A stretch of 64,000 nt of DNA from the NCBI RefSeq assembly GCF_019249215.1, contig NZ_JAESDI010000015.1:52205-116204 (forward strand), in the 5' to 3' direction. This document shows positions 1 to 10,944 of this stretch, in pieces. A model generated the notes under the pieces. The model searched no databases and was not told the origin of the DNA. It saw only the letters and a program-made list of their open reading frames with translations. How positions within the stretch are numbered: position 1 is the first letter of the stretch; each line of letters opens with the position of its first letter. Source of the DNA: Alteromonas lipotrueae (lineage in GTDB: Bacteria > Pseudomonadota > Gammaproteobacteria > Enterobacterales > Alteromonadaceae). Position numbers and translations under genes: made by a program.

Positions 1-2115
1 GGTATTTCAGGTGTAAGCAATAGAAGTTTTTTCGGTGTTAATGATGACAATACAATATTTGCCGTTAGTGGCGGCAGAGCGACTAACTATAGAGGACCAA
101 CAGACGCGCCTTTCATTAAGACCGATAGTTCGTTTGGTTATCACCCAGGGTATAATAACTATGTTCAAGTACCGTTAGAGCGCACAGCCATTTTTGGTAA
201 AGCGGACTATACCTTAGATAATGAAATTACGGCTTATGGTCATTTTCAATATTCAAACAGTGAAGCCCAAAATATTGGCTCTGAACCAGTTCTTGCTGCA
301 CCTTGGAGCGTATTCGTTCCGGTTACTAACCCCTACTTAGCGCAAAATGAAGCGCTCTCTACGTTGCTAGCTTCACGCAACACGCCAGATGCCCCAGTTG
401 AATATCAAGTGCGATTTGGTGCGGCTGGCCCTAGAACTTACAATACTGAGTCTGAGGTATGGCAAGGTTTGGTAGGACTTAGCGGGTATATCGATAGCCG
501 TGATATGTCCTGGAATATTCACGTATCGCAAGGTCGCACAGTTAATAAAGACCAAACGACTTCAGGCTCAGTTAGTTACACCGCAATGCAAGAACTTGTT
601 GATGCGCCAGATGGCGGCGATAGTATTTGTAGCGGTGGGTATCAGGTTTTTAATGGCTTAAGCCAAGTTTCTGACGAGTGTTTAGCCTATATTTCCAGAA
701 CACCACTTAACACCACCACTTTAGAACAGACCGTTGTAGAAGGTTTGCTTGAAGGGATGTTGATGGAGTTAGATGCTGGTGAAGTGCGCTTCGCATTAGG
801 CGCCCACTATAGAAAAAATTCATACGAATTTAAACCTGATGATGACATTGCCGCGAACCGTTTAGCAAGCCTTTCAGCTTCGCAGTATACGGAAGGTAGT
901 ATTGATATTAAGGAGATATCCGCTGAAGTATATGTTCCTTTACTAAGTGGACATGAATTTGCGGAATCACTTAACTTAACACTAGGTTATCGCTTCTCTG
1001 AATACAATTTGGCTGGCACCGCAAATACTTACAAGGCAGAGTTAGATTGGCGTCCAATCAGTAATGTGTTATTACGCACAGGCTACCAGAGTGCTTTACG
1101 TGCTCCTAACGCTGAAGAGTTCTTCAATGCAGGAACACAACAAGTATCTGGAATTGGCTCGCCGAACAGTGGTAGCGGCGATCCCTGTGACTATCGTCAC
1201 CCCGGCCTTTCAGGGGAGAATGCCGAAGCAATTGCTAATTTGTGCATAGCAACCGGGCTTAACCCTTCTCTACTGGGGCGCTTTCGTCAGCCTTCAGATG
1301 CGTTAGTAACTACTACCTATGGCGATAGAACATTGTCTCCAGAAGAGGCTGACTCTATTACCCTCGGTGCAGTAATAGAGTCACCATTTACCGAAGCGTA
1401 TTTGAAAGATATGTCCTTAACGGTGGACTTCTACAGTATTGAAATAGATAAAGCAATTGCTGCTATTCCAGCAGATCAATCGCTGGCCAAATGCTACAAC
1501 TTAGACGGCTCTAACCCTTCATATGACACTGAAAACTTTTTCTGTCAGCAGTTTGAGCGCCAGTCCAGTGGTATCTTTTCGTATGTAAATCAACCTTATT
1601 TGAATCTAGGTGGCTATAAGACGAGTGGTCTCGATATTTCTTTTAATTGGTCGTTGCCAGCCAGTTTTATTAGCGACTCAACTACCATTGAAATTATGAG
1701 TTTTGCAAACCATTTGAATAAGTTCGAAACCGCTGTATTTGAAGACAGTCCATATCAGGATTTTGCAGGCACAATATCTAATTCAGAAAGCTACCCTGAT
1801 TGGAAAGTGATGAACAGCATCACCCTAAATCATGATGTATTTTCTCTAACAGCAAGATGGCGCTATACATCAAGTATGGATGATGTAAGCGTGGTTAATA
1901 ACCCAGAATCTGATACCGCAGGCAGCGATAGCTATAGCTATATTGATTTATCAGGTAGCTACCAAATAACAGAAAACTTGTCTCTTAGAGGCGGGGTGAA
2001 CAACCTCACAGACAAAGAACCACCTGTCATTGGCGGCTCTGTAGGTGTGACCAACCAGGGCGTATTTGACGCAATTGGTCGCACTATGTATTTACAGGCT
2101 TCACTCAAAATTTAG
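1..2115 (+). CDS. TonB-dependent receptor, C-terminal part (5' end outside window)
   Basis: The reading frame is open from the first base, so the gene begins upstream; about 704 C-terminal residues are visible. They read as the 22-stranded outer-membrane barrel of a TonB-dependent receptor: alternating aromatic and polar strands, the long extracellular loops typical of the family, and near the end a NNLTDKEPP turn followed by a final strand ending in YLQASLKI. The family imports siderophores, vitamins, sugars or other large solutes using TonB energy; the substrate cannot be told from this half. A TTG at 364 is internal and is not the start. A strong terminator follows at 2139-2162, so this is the end of its transcription unit. 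Confidence 0.9.
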   Translation, partial: GISGVSNRSFFGVNDDNTIFAVSGGRATNYRGPTDAPFIKTDSSFGYHPGYNNYVQVPLERTAIFGKADYTLDNEITAYGHFQYSNSEAQNIGSEPVLAAPWSVFVPVTNPYLAQNEALSTLLASRNTPDAPVEYQVRFGAAGPRTYNTESEVWQGLVGLSGYIDSRDMSWNIHVSQGRTVNKDQTTSGSVSYTAMQELVDAPDGGDSICSGGYQVFNGLSQVSDECLAYISRTPLNTTTLEQTVVEGLLEGMLMELDAGEVRFALGAHYRKNSYEFKPDDDIAANRLASLSASQYTEGSIDIKEISAEVYVPLLSGHEFAESLNLTLGYRFSEYNLAGTANTYKAELDWRPISNVLLRTGYQSALRAPNAEEFFNAGTQQVSGIGSPNSGSGDPCDYRHPGLSGENAEAIANLCIATGLNPSLLGRFRQPSDALVTTTYGDRTLSPEEADSITLGAVIESPFTEAYLKDMSLTVDFYSIEIDKAIAAIPADQSLAKCYNLDGSNPSYDTENFFCQQFERQSSGIFSYVNQPYLNLGGYKTSGLDISFNWSLPASFISDSTTIEIMSFANHLNKFETAVFEDSPYQDFAGTISNSESYPDWKVMNSITLNHDVFSLTARWRYTSSMDDVSVVNNPESDTAGSDSYSYIDLSGSYQITENLSLRGGVNNLTDKEPPVIGGSVGVTNQGVFDAIGRTMYLQASLKI

Positions 2116-2138
2116 GTCGCTGTGTTAGTAACAGTACA

Positions 2139-2162
2139 GGGCGCATGCAGCGCCCTTTTTTT
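2139..2162 (+). terminator. Rho-independent terminator after the TonB receptor
   Basis: A perfect 6-bp stem GGGCGC/GCGCCC with a 5-nt loop is followed by seven T. It lies 24 bp after the receptor stop codon. Confidence 0.85.
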
Positions 2163-2176
2163 ATCGGAGAAAGTGC

Positions 2177-2701
2177 ATGAGAACCTTTGCATTATTTTTA
2201 TCCTTACTATTTTCATTAATAGCTCATTCTTCCCCACACACTGACAACGACCTTCCCCTCATTAAATCACCCTCCCCTTTACCGCAGATCGCCGCCGAAC
2301 CGGTTTTGGAAATAAACGTATTATTGGGTGACAAAGTCGATGTGGGCAATACCGATGACGGCCATCGCTACATAGTGCCCATAACCGGAGGCAGCTTTCA
2401 AGGGAACGATATCCGCGGCCATGTTGTGCCGGGGGGGGCTGATTGGCAAGTTGACCGGCCCGACAAGGTGAAAAACATTGAGGCGCTGTATACGATTAAA
2501 ACCCATGATGGCACAACTATTATTATTCACAACAAGGGGATAGTGCACCACCTTACCGGAAGTCGTTATGCGTTTACGCGCCCTGTGTTTCACGCCCCAA
2601 AGGGTCAATACGACTGGCTAAATACGTCTTTTTTTGTGGGAACCATACAGTCGCGACATAATCCACGGTCAGTAGTAATTAGCGTTTATGAAGTACGCTA
2701 A
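2177..2701 (+). CDS. DUF3237 family protein with N-terminal signal peptide
   Basis: 174 residues. The first ~19 residues (Met-Arg, then a Leu/Phe-rich core ending Ala-His-Ser-Ser) look like a Sec signal peptide, so the mature protein is probably periplasmic. The rest fits the small beta-barrel DUF3237 (UPF0311) family: a GGSFQGNDIRGHVVPGGADW segment near residue 75 and an IIIHNKGI strand further on. The function of the family is not established. The ribosome site GGAGAAAG precedes the ATG. It stands alone between two terminators. Confidence 0.75.
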   Translation: MRTFALFLSLLFSLIAHSSPHTDNDLPLIKSPSPLPQIAAEPVLEINVLLGDKVDVGNTDDGHRYIVPITGGSFQGNDIRGHVVPGGADWQVDRPDKVKNIEALYTIKTHDGTTIIIHNKGIVHHLTGSRYAFTRPVFHAPKGQYDWLNTSFFVGTIQSRHNPRSVVISVYEVR

Positions 2702-2745
2702 TTCCACACCAACCTAAATGTATCTCAACACGCTACACATATAAA

Positions 2746-2772
2746 AAAGGGCGATGATCAACATCGCCCTTT
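2746..2772. terminator. Bidirectional terminator between DUF3237 gene and pckA
   Basis: An 8-bp perfect stem GGGCGATG/CATCGCCC with a 5-nt loop is preceded by a run of A and followed by TTT, so it can end both the plus-strand DUF3237 gene and the minus-strand pckA. Confidence 0.75.
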
Positions 2773-2838
2773 CTTATACATGAAGATTTAAACAATAATA
2801 TGCTTATTAAATCGTAGCCAGTCAACCTTCTACAATAT

Positions 2839-4473
2839 CTACAATTGTGGGCCTGAAGACACGAGCGCAGCACCATTTTCCACATCGGTAAACTTTTCGA
2901 AGTTCTCGACAAATTGCGTCGCTAAACTTTTTGCTTTGGTTTGCCATTCCTCGGCCTTTGAATAAGTGTGTCGAGGGTCGAGCACTTCAGGGCTAACCCC
3001 ATCTATCGAACATGGAATTTCTAAATTAAAAATGGGTAAATTTTCGGTAGTATGTTGCTCAATCGAATCATCTAAAATTGCGTCTATAATGGCACGGGTG
3101 TCTTTGATTGATATACGCTTGCCGCTCCCATTCCAGCCCGTATTGACTAAATAGGCGCGAGCCCCTGATGCTAACATCCGTTTACGTAACACATTTGCGT
3201 ATTTTGTCGGGTGCAGACTTAAAAATGCTGCGCCAAAACAACTGGAAAAGGTGGGAGCAGGCTCTGTTATTCCTCGCTCGGTACCGGCTAACTTAGCGGT
3301 AAAGCCCGATAAAAAATAATATTCGGCTTGTTCTGGAGTTAACTTAGATACCGATGGGAGTACACCAAATGCATCCGCAGTAAGAAAAATGACTTTATTG
3401 GCGTGCCCTGCGCGAGATATAGGTTTAACTATATTGTCGATATGATTTATTGGGTATGACACCCGTGTATTTTCAGTTTTTGCGTTGTCGTCGTAATCTA
3501 TCTTACCGTCAGCATTTACAACCACGTTTTCTAATAACGCATCTCGCCTTATGGCTTGGTATATATCCGGTTCGTTCTCTTCACTGAGGTTAATCGTTTT
3601 GGCGTAACAACCACCTTCAAAGTTAAAGATGCCATTGTCATCCCATCCATGTTCATCATCGCCTATAAGCTCTCTTTTGGGATCAGTAGACAGCGTAGTT
3701 TTGCCTGTGCCTGACAATCCAAAGAATATGGCGACATCCCCTTTTTCACCCACGTTAGCACTACAGTGCATAGAGGCAATACCTTTAAGCGGCAAAAAGT
3801 AGTTCATCATTGAGAACATCCCTTTTTTCATTTCACCGCCATACCATGTACCGCCAATAATTTGAATTTTCTCAGTAAGGTTAAATGCTACAAAGTTTTC
3901 AGAATGTAAACCTTGTTCTTGCCATTTGTTATTCACCACCTTAGCGCCATTCATCACAACAAAATCGGGCTCAAAGTCTTCAAGCTCTTGGTCGCTTGGG
4001 CGAATAAACATGTTTTTCACGAAATGAGCTTGCCACGCTACTTCGGTTACAAAGCGCACGCTTAAACGGGTATTGTCGTTAGCACCACAGAAGGCATCAA
4101 CAACAAATAAACGTTTACCCGACAGTTGCTCGGTAACCAGGCCTTTAAGGTGAGACCAAGTTTCTGGTGTCATGGCTTTGTTGTCGTTCTTACCTTGATC
4201 AGACCACCAAATGGTCTCTCGTGTAGTGTCATCTTTAACAATGTACTTATCTCTTGGCGAGCGGCCGGTAAAAACCCCAGTGTCGACTGAAATAGCGCCG
4301 GACTCAGTTTGATGACCTTTCTCAAACCCAATTAAAGATGGATTAGTTTCCTCAGTAAACAAGGTTTCATAGCTTGGGTTATAGATTATTTCTGGGTTAT
4401 CGGTAATGCCTAACGTCGATAAATTGATATCGCTTTTTCCAATGTCGGAATGAGGTTCTTGCAGCACTCGCAT
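2839..4473 (-). CDS. pckA: Phosphoenolpyruvate carboxykinase (ATP)
   Basis: 544 residues, nearly colinear with the 540-residue Escherichia coli enzyme. It converts oxaloacetate plus ATP to phosphoenolpyruvate, CO2 and ADP, the first step of gluconeogenesis. Visible motifs are the kinase-1a P-loop [11 protein letters not shown] near residue 250, the preceding [19 protein letters not shown], the metal-binding [11 protein letters not shown] and [13 protein letters not shown]. The start is supported by AAGGAA seven bases upstream and by alignment to the family N-terminus. It is 135 bp downstream of the protocatechuate operon on the same strand; that operon yields oxaloacetate, so the location makes metabolic sense, but separate transcription is likely. 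Confidence 0.97.
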   Translation of the reverse strand: MRVLQEPHSDIGKSDINLSTLGITDNPEIIYNPSYETLFTEETNPSLIGFEKGHQTESGAISVDTGVFTGRSPRDKYIVKDDTTRETIWWSDQGKNDNKAMTPETWSHLKGLVTEQLSGKRLFVVDAFCGANDNTRLSVRFVTEVAWQAHFVKNMFIRPSDQELEDFEPDFVVMNGAKVVNNKWQEQGLHSENFVAFNLTEKIQIIGGTWYGGEMKKGMFSMMNYFLPLKGIASMHCSANVGEKGDVAIFFGLSGTGKTTLSTDPKRELIGDDEHGWDDNGIFNFEGGCYAKTINLSEENEPDIYQAIRRDALLENVVVNADGKIDYDDNAKTENTRVSYPINHIDNIVKPISRAGHANKVIFLTADAFGVLPSVSKLTPEQAEYYFLSGFTAKLAGTERGITEPAPTFSSCFGAAFLSLHPTKYANVLRKRMLASGARAYLVNTGWNGSGKRISIKDTRAIIDAILDDSIEQHTTENLPIFNLEIPCSIDGVSPEVLDPRHTYSKAEEWQTKAKSLATQFVENFEKFTDVENGAALVSSGPQL

Positions 4474-4530
4474 AGGGTTATTTCCTTAAGGGTGTAGAGT
4501 AGAGATTGATGTTTTTCATTGTTATTTTAC

Positions 4531-4563
4531 GCGCGCCGTTTTATTTATTAGACATTGGCGCGC
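4531..4563. promoter_or_regulatory. GC-rich inverted repeat upstream of pckA
   Basis: Perfect 7-bp arms GCGCGCC/GGCGCGC separated by 19 nt lie between the AKR gene and pckA. No T-run follows on either strand, so it is not a typical terminator; a role as operator or weak 3' hairpin is only a guess. Confidence 0.25.
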
Positions 4564-4608
4564 TGCAACATATGGATTAGGCTAGGCAATAGATTAGCGA
4601 AACCACTG

Positions 4609-5595
4609 TTAAAATTCTTCGGTATCGATTTCCAACTGCGTAGCTGCGGGGTATCGCTTTCCACTAATTTTTTGATGGTCGAATACCCTGTTCAAGGTTT
4701 CAATTTCCCTGCCACTCAAGGTTACATTTGACGCCTTAACGTTTTCACGAAGGTGTGGCAGTTTAGTAGTACCAGGAATTAAATGAATATGGCGGCCTTG
4801 CTGTAGTAACCACGCCAAACTGACTTGCGCCATTGAGCACTGATGTACCTGACTAATCCCATTTAGCGCGGTCAACAAAGGTAGGTTTTTTTGCATATGT
4901 TCGGCTTGAAAACGCGGCATACCTTTGCGAATATCCCCTTCAATTAAGCCACTACTATCCGTCACTTTTCCGCTCAAAAAGCCACGGGCTAACGGCGAAA
5001 ATGCCACAAAGGCCGTACCTAGTTCAGCACAAGCTTCAAGTACTGAAATTTCTGCATTTCGCGTCCACAACGAGTATTCTGTTTGAAGTGCCGCGATGGG
5101 ATGCACGGCATGGGCTTTGCGCAAAGTGTGGGACGACACTTCGCTTAGTCCTATCCCTTGGATTTTCCCTTCCTCAACCATTCGTGATAACTCACCAACG
5201 CTATCTTCAATTGGTACATTTTTGTCCCAGCGATGAAGGTAATATAAATCGATACTGTCGGTTTTTAAGCTGGTTAGCGTCTTTTCAAGGGTGGCGCGCA
5301 ACGTGGCCGGACGGCCATCAATTACGCGCTTACCGTCAACGCCCGTCATACCACATTTACTTGCTAAAAAAATACGCTGCCGATGGGGCTTGAGTAACTT
5401 CCCCAACAAGGCTTCGTTTTTACCAAAACCATACAATGCCGCGGTATCGAAATGGGTTACGCCAAGCTCTACCGCTTCGGTAATAACTTTCGCCGCATCG
5501 GCTTCAGATAAAGGATGACCATAAGCATGGCTTAAGTTCATACAGCCTAAACCGATTTCCGATACGTGTTGTCCCGCAAGTATTCGTTGTTTCAC
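4609..5595 (-). CDS. Aldo/keto reductase, last gene of the protocatechuate operon
   Basis: 328 residues, the usual AKR size. The (beta/alpha)8 NAD(P)H oxidoreductase fold is indicated by the catalytic tetrad positions: Asp in HFDTAALYG, Tyr in the same segment, Lys in LASKCG and His in YYLHR, followed by the family signature GLSEVS and a C-terminal IPGTTK cofactor-binding segment. It starts 28 bp after ligC and runs in the same direction, so it is probably co-transcribed with the lig genes. None of the known 4,5-cleavage steps needs an AKR; it may reduce an aldehyde such as an aromatic aldehyde feeding the pathway, or be a passenger. The substrate is unknown. Confidence 0.85.
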   Translation of the reverse strand: MKQRILAGQHVSEIGLGCMNLSHAYGHPLSEADAAKVITEAVELGVTHFDTAALYGFGKNEALLGKLLKPHRQRIFLASKCGMTGVDGKRVIDGRPATLRATLEKTLTSLKTDSIDLYYLHRWDKNVPIEDSVGELSRMVEEGKIQGIGLSEVSSHTLRKAHAVHPIAALQTEYSLWTRNAEISVLEACAELGTAFVAFSPLARGFLSGKVTDSSGLIEGDIRKGMPRFQAEHMQKNLPLLTALNGISQVHQCSMAQVSLAWLLQQGRHIHLIPGTTKLPHLRENVKASNVTLSGREIETLNRVFDHQKISGKRYPAATQLEIDTEEF

Positions 5596-5623
5596 GCCAT
5601 CCCCCTGTTACATCGTTATGCTG

Positions 5624-6562
5624 TCACACCAATTGCTGCTCAAGATCGTGCAGTACTTTATAGCAGTTTAATACCTGCCCCACGCTTGAGTTAGGCTCTC
5701 GACCTTCTCGAATAGCGGCAAAAAACTCCCTGTCTTGCAATTCAATCCCGTTCATTGAAACGTCTACAGTAGACACATCAATAGTTTCCTCTTTGCCGTT
5801 AACCAAGTCATCGTAGCGTGCGATATAAGTGCCATTGTCACAAATATAGCGGAAGAATGTCCCTAGAGGTCCATCATTGTTAAACGACAGCGACAGCGTA
5901 CAAATTGCGCCATTTTCCGCTTGTAGCTGAATAGACATATCAAGGGCAATACCTAGCTCAGGGTGAATCGGCCCTTGCAAGGCATTCGCCTTTACAATTT
6001 TGCTGCCGGCTTGATAGGCAAACAAATCAACGGTATGGGCAGCATGATGCCATAGCAGGTGATCGGTCCAAGAACGAGGCTCCCCTTTCGCATTTATATT
6101 TTTACGACGGAAAAAGTAAGTTTGTACATCCATTTGTTGGATGTTCAGTTCATTGGCGGTAATGCGCTTATTTATCCATTGGTGCGAAGGGTTAAAACGA
6201 CGTGTATGTCCCACCATACAAGTTAACCCCGTTTCCTCTTGCACCTTCATAACAGCTTCAGCATCAAACCAGCTGTCCGCGAGAGGGATCTCTACCTGAA
6301 CATGCTTACCTGCTTTCATGCATTGAATGGATTGCTCGGCATGTTGTTGGGTAGGCGTACATAAAATAACTGCATCGGCGTCAATGTTAAGTGCTTCAGC
6401 TAAGTCAGTAAATACGTGCTCAATGCCATATTCATTTGCAACTTTTTGCGTTTTCTCAACAGAACGGCCTACTAACGCCACCACATCAACACCATCAATA
6501 TTTTTTATGCCCTCGAGGTGTTTTATTCCGAATGCACCAGGTCCTACTACGATTACTTTCAT
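5624..6562 (-). CDS. ligC: 4-carboxy-2-hydroxymuconate-6-semialdehyde dehydrogenase
   Basis: 312 residues of the Gfo/Idh/MocA oxidoreductase family, close to the 315-residue Sphingobium LigC. It oxidises the hemiacetal form of 4-carboxy-2-hydroxymuconate-6-semialdehyde, the LigAB product, to 2-pyrone-4,6-dicarboxylate with NAD(P)+. The N-terminal Rossmann motif GPGAFG and LCTPTQQHAEQ are followed by VQVEIPLADSW and the substrate-side segment SWTDHLLWHHAAHTVDLFAYQ, all shared with LigC rather than with sugar dehydrogenases of the family. It lies 9 bp after ligB, inside the operon. Confidence 0.93.
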   Translation of the reverse strand: MKVIVVGPGAFGIKHLEGIKNIDGVDVVALVGRSVEKTQKVANEYGIEHVFTDLAEALNIDADAVILCTPTQQHAEQSIQCMKAGKHVQVEIPLADSWFDAEAVMKVQEETGLTCMVGHTRRFNPSHQWINKRITANELNIQQMDVQTYFFRRKNINAKGEPRSWTDHLLWHHAAHTVDLFAYQAGSKIVKANALQGPIHPELGIALDMSIQLQAENGAICTLSLSFNNDGPLGTFFRYICDNGTYIARYDDLVNGKEETIDVSTVDVSMNGIELQDREFFAAIREGREPNSSVGQVLNCYKVLHDLEQQLV

Positions 6563-6571
6563 AATTAATTC

Positions 6572-7796
<1,225 letters not shown>

Positions 7797-7812
7797 TATT
7801 GCTTCCTCAACT

Positions 7813-8715
7813 CTATTTAACCTGTTCAGGCCAATACAGGCGCATGGGGTTTTCGACAAGTAGCTTTTGCTGTAACGAGTCTGTTGGTGCAATTAAAGGC
7901 AGCATATCCACCAGCATGCCGTCATCAGGCGTATGGGTTTTCATATTTGGATGAGGCCAGTCTGTCCCCCACAACACGCGGTCTGAAAATTGCTCTACCA
8001 CGGTGCGTGCAAAAGGCACTACATCTAAATAATGCTTTGATGGGCCTTCAACAGATAAACGTTCTGGACAACTGACTTTCGACCAAAAGTTTTCATTTTC
8101 ACGCATTAGCCTCAAGAACAAGGCGAATTCAGGACCATCTAAAGGTTTAGTGACATCAGGTCTGCCCATGTGGTCAACCACTACCGTGGTTGGCAAATTA
8201 GTGAAGAACTCATAAAGCTCTGGAAGCTCTTGCCCTTCAAAATAAATGACAATATGCCAATCTAGCTCTTTAATTCTTGCCGCAATGCGCTTTAGGGAAT
8301 CAAAAGGCAATGCGTCAACAAGGCGCTTCACGAAGTTAAAACGAACACCTCTAACCCCGGCCTGGTGGAGCGCATCAAGTTCAGCATCGGTAACCGTTTC
8401 AGTGACAGTAGCCACACCTCTAGCTAGCCCTTCTGATGTATTAAGCGCATCAACCAAAGCGCGATTGTCTGCCCCGTGACAGGTAGCTTGTACCAATATA
8501 TTTCGACTAAAACCGAGATAATCGCGTAGTGCCCAAAGTTGATGTTTAGAAGCATCACAAGGGGTGTATTTTCGCTGCGGTGCAAACGGAAATTTATCGC
8601 CGGGACCAAATACATGGCAGTGGGCATCCACGGCGCCGGCTGGCACCATATATGTAGGTTTTGAAGGTGATGGATGCCAATCTAACCAATCCGCATCTTT
8701 GGTAAATGCACTCAT
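7813..8715 (-). CDS. ligI: 2-pyrone-4,6-dicarboxylate hydrolase
   Basis: 300 residues of the amidohydrolase superfamily, close to the 293-residue LigI of Sphingobium. It opens the lactone 2-pyrone-4,6-dicarboxylate to 4-oxalomesaconate. The N-terminal DAHCHVFGP and GVRGVRFNFVKRLVD, the VVDHMGRPD strand and the C-terminal WGTDWPHPNM plus NPMRLYW are diagnostic; LigI is unusual in the superfamily in not needing a metal. Its start codon overlaps the end of ligJ by 4 bp (ATGA). Confidence 0.96.
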   Translation of the reverse strand: MSAFTKDADWLDWHPSPSKPTYMVPAGAVDAHCHVFGPGDKFPFAPQRKYTPCDASKHQLWALRDYLGFSRNILVQATCHGADNRALVDALNTSEGLARGVATVTETVTDAELDALHQAGVRGVRFNFVKRLVDALPFDSLKRIAARIKELDWHIVIYFEGQELPELYEFFTNLPTTVVVDHMGRPDVTKPLDGPEFALFLRLMRENENFWSKVSCPERLSVEGPSKHYLDVVPFARTVVEQFSDRVLWGTDWPHPNMKTHTPDDGMLVDMLPLIAPTDSLQQKLLVENPMRLYWPEQVK

Positions 8716-9731
8716 AACCCCATCGCCTCTAATTTTTTACCTAGCGCGGGATAAACTCGGCGAGCATTTCCTGAATACACCTTTTGTCTATCTACCTCTG
8801 ACAACGCTATCGAATCTACATAGCGCTTCGTATCATCAAAATAGTTACCGGTTTCTGGATCAATACCGCGAACGGCACCAATCATTTCAGACCCAAACAA
8901 AATGTTGTCGATATCAATCACGTCGAACAACAAATCGATACCTGGCTGGTGATAAACGCAGGTGTCAAAAAAGACATTTTTCATTACATGTTCGCGAAGC
9001 GGCGGTTGCTTAAGCATATCGGCCAAGCCTCGATAGCGTCCCCAGTGATAAGGAACTGCGCCGCCCCCATGAGGTATAATGAATCGTAACGTTGGAAAAT
9101 CTTTGAACAAGTTACCTTCTAAGAACTGCATAAATGCGGTGGTATCAGCATTCATATAGTGGGCACCTGTGGCATGAAAATTGGCGTTACATGAACCTGA
9201 TACGTGGATCATGGCCGGCACATCAAGCTCTACCATTTTTTCGTAGAATGGATACCAACTTGGGTCAGTTAAAGGCGCAGAATTCCAATGCCCCCCTGAT
9301 GGGTCTGGATTTAGATTGCATCCAACAAACCCTTTTTCTTTTACACAACGCTCCAGCTCTTGAATCGAATTTTTAATCGGTACACCCACAGACTGGGGTA
9401 GCTGACACACACCTATAAAGCGCTCTGGATATAACTCAACTACCCTTGCTATTAGGTCATTACACGCACTGGTCCATTGCTTTGATACGGTCTCATCACC
9501 GACATGATGTGCCATTGCTGAAGCACGAGGTGAGAATATGGTCATATCCAAACCACGCTCGTCTAGCAACTTAATTTGGTTTTTCTCGATACTGTCGCGA
9601 ATTTGATCGTCACTAATATAGGGAACTTCTGGCAAGGCTTTACCTGCCTTAAAAGCAGCTATTTGCGCTTCGCGAAATAGCTGTAGGGGTTCGGGTGCGG
9701 TAGTGTAGTGACCGTGGCAATCTATGATCAT
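8712..9731 (-). CDS. ligJ: 4-oxalomesaconate hydratase
   Basis: 339 residues, amidohydrolase fold, like the 341-residue LigJ. It hydrates the keto/enol form of 4-oxalomesaconate to 4-carboxy-4-hydroxy-2-oxoadipate. Metal-site motifs are DCHGHYT at the N-terminus, AMIHVSGSCN in the middle and FIIPHGGGAVPYHWGR; the FDTCVYHQPGIDLL and GSEMIGAVRGIDP segments also match LigJ. A 94-bp gap separates it from ligU upstream; no terminator is seen there, so the operon probably continues through it. Confidence 0.96.
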   Translation of the reverse strand: MIIDCHGHYTTAPEPLQLFREAQIAAFKAGKALPEVPYISDDQIRDSIEKNQIKLLDERGLDMTIFSPRASAMAHHVGDETVSKQWTSACNDLIARVVELYPERFIGVCQLPQSVGVPIKNSIQELERCVKEKGFVGCNLNPDPSGGHWNSAPLTDPSWYPFYEKMVELDVPAMIHVSGSCNANFHATGAHYMNADTTAFMQFLEGNLFKDFPTLRFIIPHGGGAVPYHWGRYRGLADMLKQPPLREHVMKNVFFDTCVYHQPGIDLLFDVIDIDNILFGSEMIGAVRGIDPETGNYFDDTKRYVDSIALSEVDRQKVYSGNARRVYPALGKKLEAMGL

Positions 9732-9825
9732 GTTGTTATCCTAAGTTCACCTGTTGCTTGTTCATCAACATACCAACGACGTAACGGGCAACAGTAAAAG
9801 TTAATGGGTTAATTTGTGCTCGTTA

Positions 9826-10944
9826 TTATTCACACGACAGCATTGCCTCGCCGCGCATTAACAAACGCGCAGTGCGTAATAAGGCAGCACGCTTTACATA
9901 AAACTGGCTAATATCGTGGCTACCAGAAACTTCCATTTCGACGGTAAACTGGCCTGTCGGATGCTCAACTTCAATAGCCATAGCGCTGTCATCAAAGCTT
10001 TTCTCAATTAGCTCGTTTGCTACTGTGCCGCTTAATACACAGGCCGTCGCAACGCTCACTGAGCCCAACACGCCAATTGCATCGTGAACTCGATGAGGAA
10101 TAAAGGTACGGGTATTGATTAACCCGCCTTGTAACGCAGGTGAAATCAGGCTCATTTTAGGCACCGTTTTGTTACTCACATCACCTAAGTTCATTAGCTT
10201 ACCGGCCTCTAAACGAATAGCCTCAACGTTAGCTTTTAATGCTTCGTTTGCTTCAAGCTCGCTAGGTAACTCTGCACCGGTTAACCCGAATGACTGTGCG
10301 TTAATCAGAACTACTGGCATGCCGTTGTCTATGCATGTTACAGGTACATCTAAAATCACATCTTGGGCGTTTCCGGTGGGGAACATTTTTTTGCAGCTTG
10401 AACCCGCAATATTTAAAAAATCGAGAAAGATAGGTGCTGCGCTGCCAGGCACGCCATCTATTTGTGCGTTACCTTGGTAATTAACCATGCCCCCCGGGGT
10501 TTCTACTCGCGCAGTAGCATTTGCACCGGTATTAAGCATATGAATTCGCACGTCAGTATGGCTAACGCTGCTAGGTACCAAGCCTTTTTCAATTGCGAAA
10601 GGGCCAACTCCAGCCAGAATATTGCCGCAATTTTGCGCCGTACTGACTTGCGCCTTATCTACGACGACTTGCACAAAAAGGTAATCTACATCTACATCGT
10701 CGCGCTCTGATTTACTCACAATAGCGACTTTACTGGTAAGGGGATGTGCGCCACCTAAACCATCGATTTGGCGAGGGTCAGGCGACCCCATCAAACGCAA
10801 TAGAACCTGATCGCGCTCATCAGCGTTTTGAGGTAAATCTTCAGCAAGAAAATATAGCCCCTTGGATGTGCCGCCTCGAAATAGACAGCACGGAACAGCG
10901 TGTTGTACCTTGCCGTTCTTATTGGGGTTTACCTGCATTTTCAT
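9826..10944 (-). CDS. ligU: 4-oxalomesaconate tautomerase/isomerase, PrpF family
   Basis: 372 residues of the PrpF family (diaminopimelate-epimerase-like fold, two similar halves). LigU in Sphingobium and GalD in Pseudomonas isomerise 4-oxalomesaconate before hydration by LigJ. The N-terminal CCLFRGGTSKGLYF with its conserved Lys, GLGGAHPLTSKVAIV and QNCGNILAGVGPFAIEKG are family signatures, and the position between ligK and ligJ supports the specific assignment over a methylaconitate isomerase. The start codon overlaps the ligK stop as ATGA. Either name (ligU or galD) could be used; exact tautomer specificity cannot be read from sequence. Confidence 0.9.
   Translation of the reverse strand: MKMQVNPNKNGKVQHAVPCCLFRGGTSKGLYFLAEDLPQNADERDQVLLRLMGSPDPRQIDGLGGAHPLTSKVAIVSKSERDDVDVDYLFVQVVVDKAQVSTAQNCGNILAGVGPFAIEKGLVPSSVSHTDVRIHMLNTGANATARVETPGGMVNYQGNAQIDGVPGSAAPIFLDFLNIAGSSCKKMFPTGNAQDVILDVPVTCIDNGMPVVLINAQSFGLTGAELPSELEANEALKANVEAIRLEAGKLMNLGDVSNKTVPKMSLISPALQGGLINTRTFIPHRVHDAIGVLGSVSVATACVLSGTVANELIEKSFDDSAMAIEVEHPTGQFTVEMEVSGSHDISQFYVKRAALLRTARLLMRGEAMLSCE

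Noticed and set aside
4531..4563. GC-rich inverted repeat as terminator of the lig operon
   Set aside because: No T-run on the minus strand after the stem; kept only as a low-confidence regulatory candidate.
7797..7892. 32-codon N-terminal extension of LigA
   Set aside because: It lies within ligI, has no homology, and the Met at 7796 fits the family.
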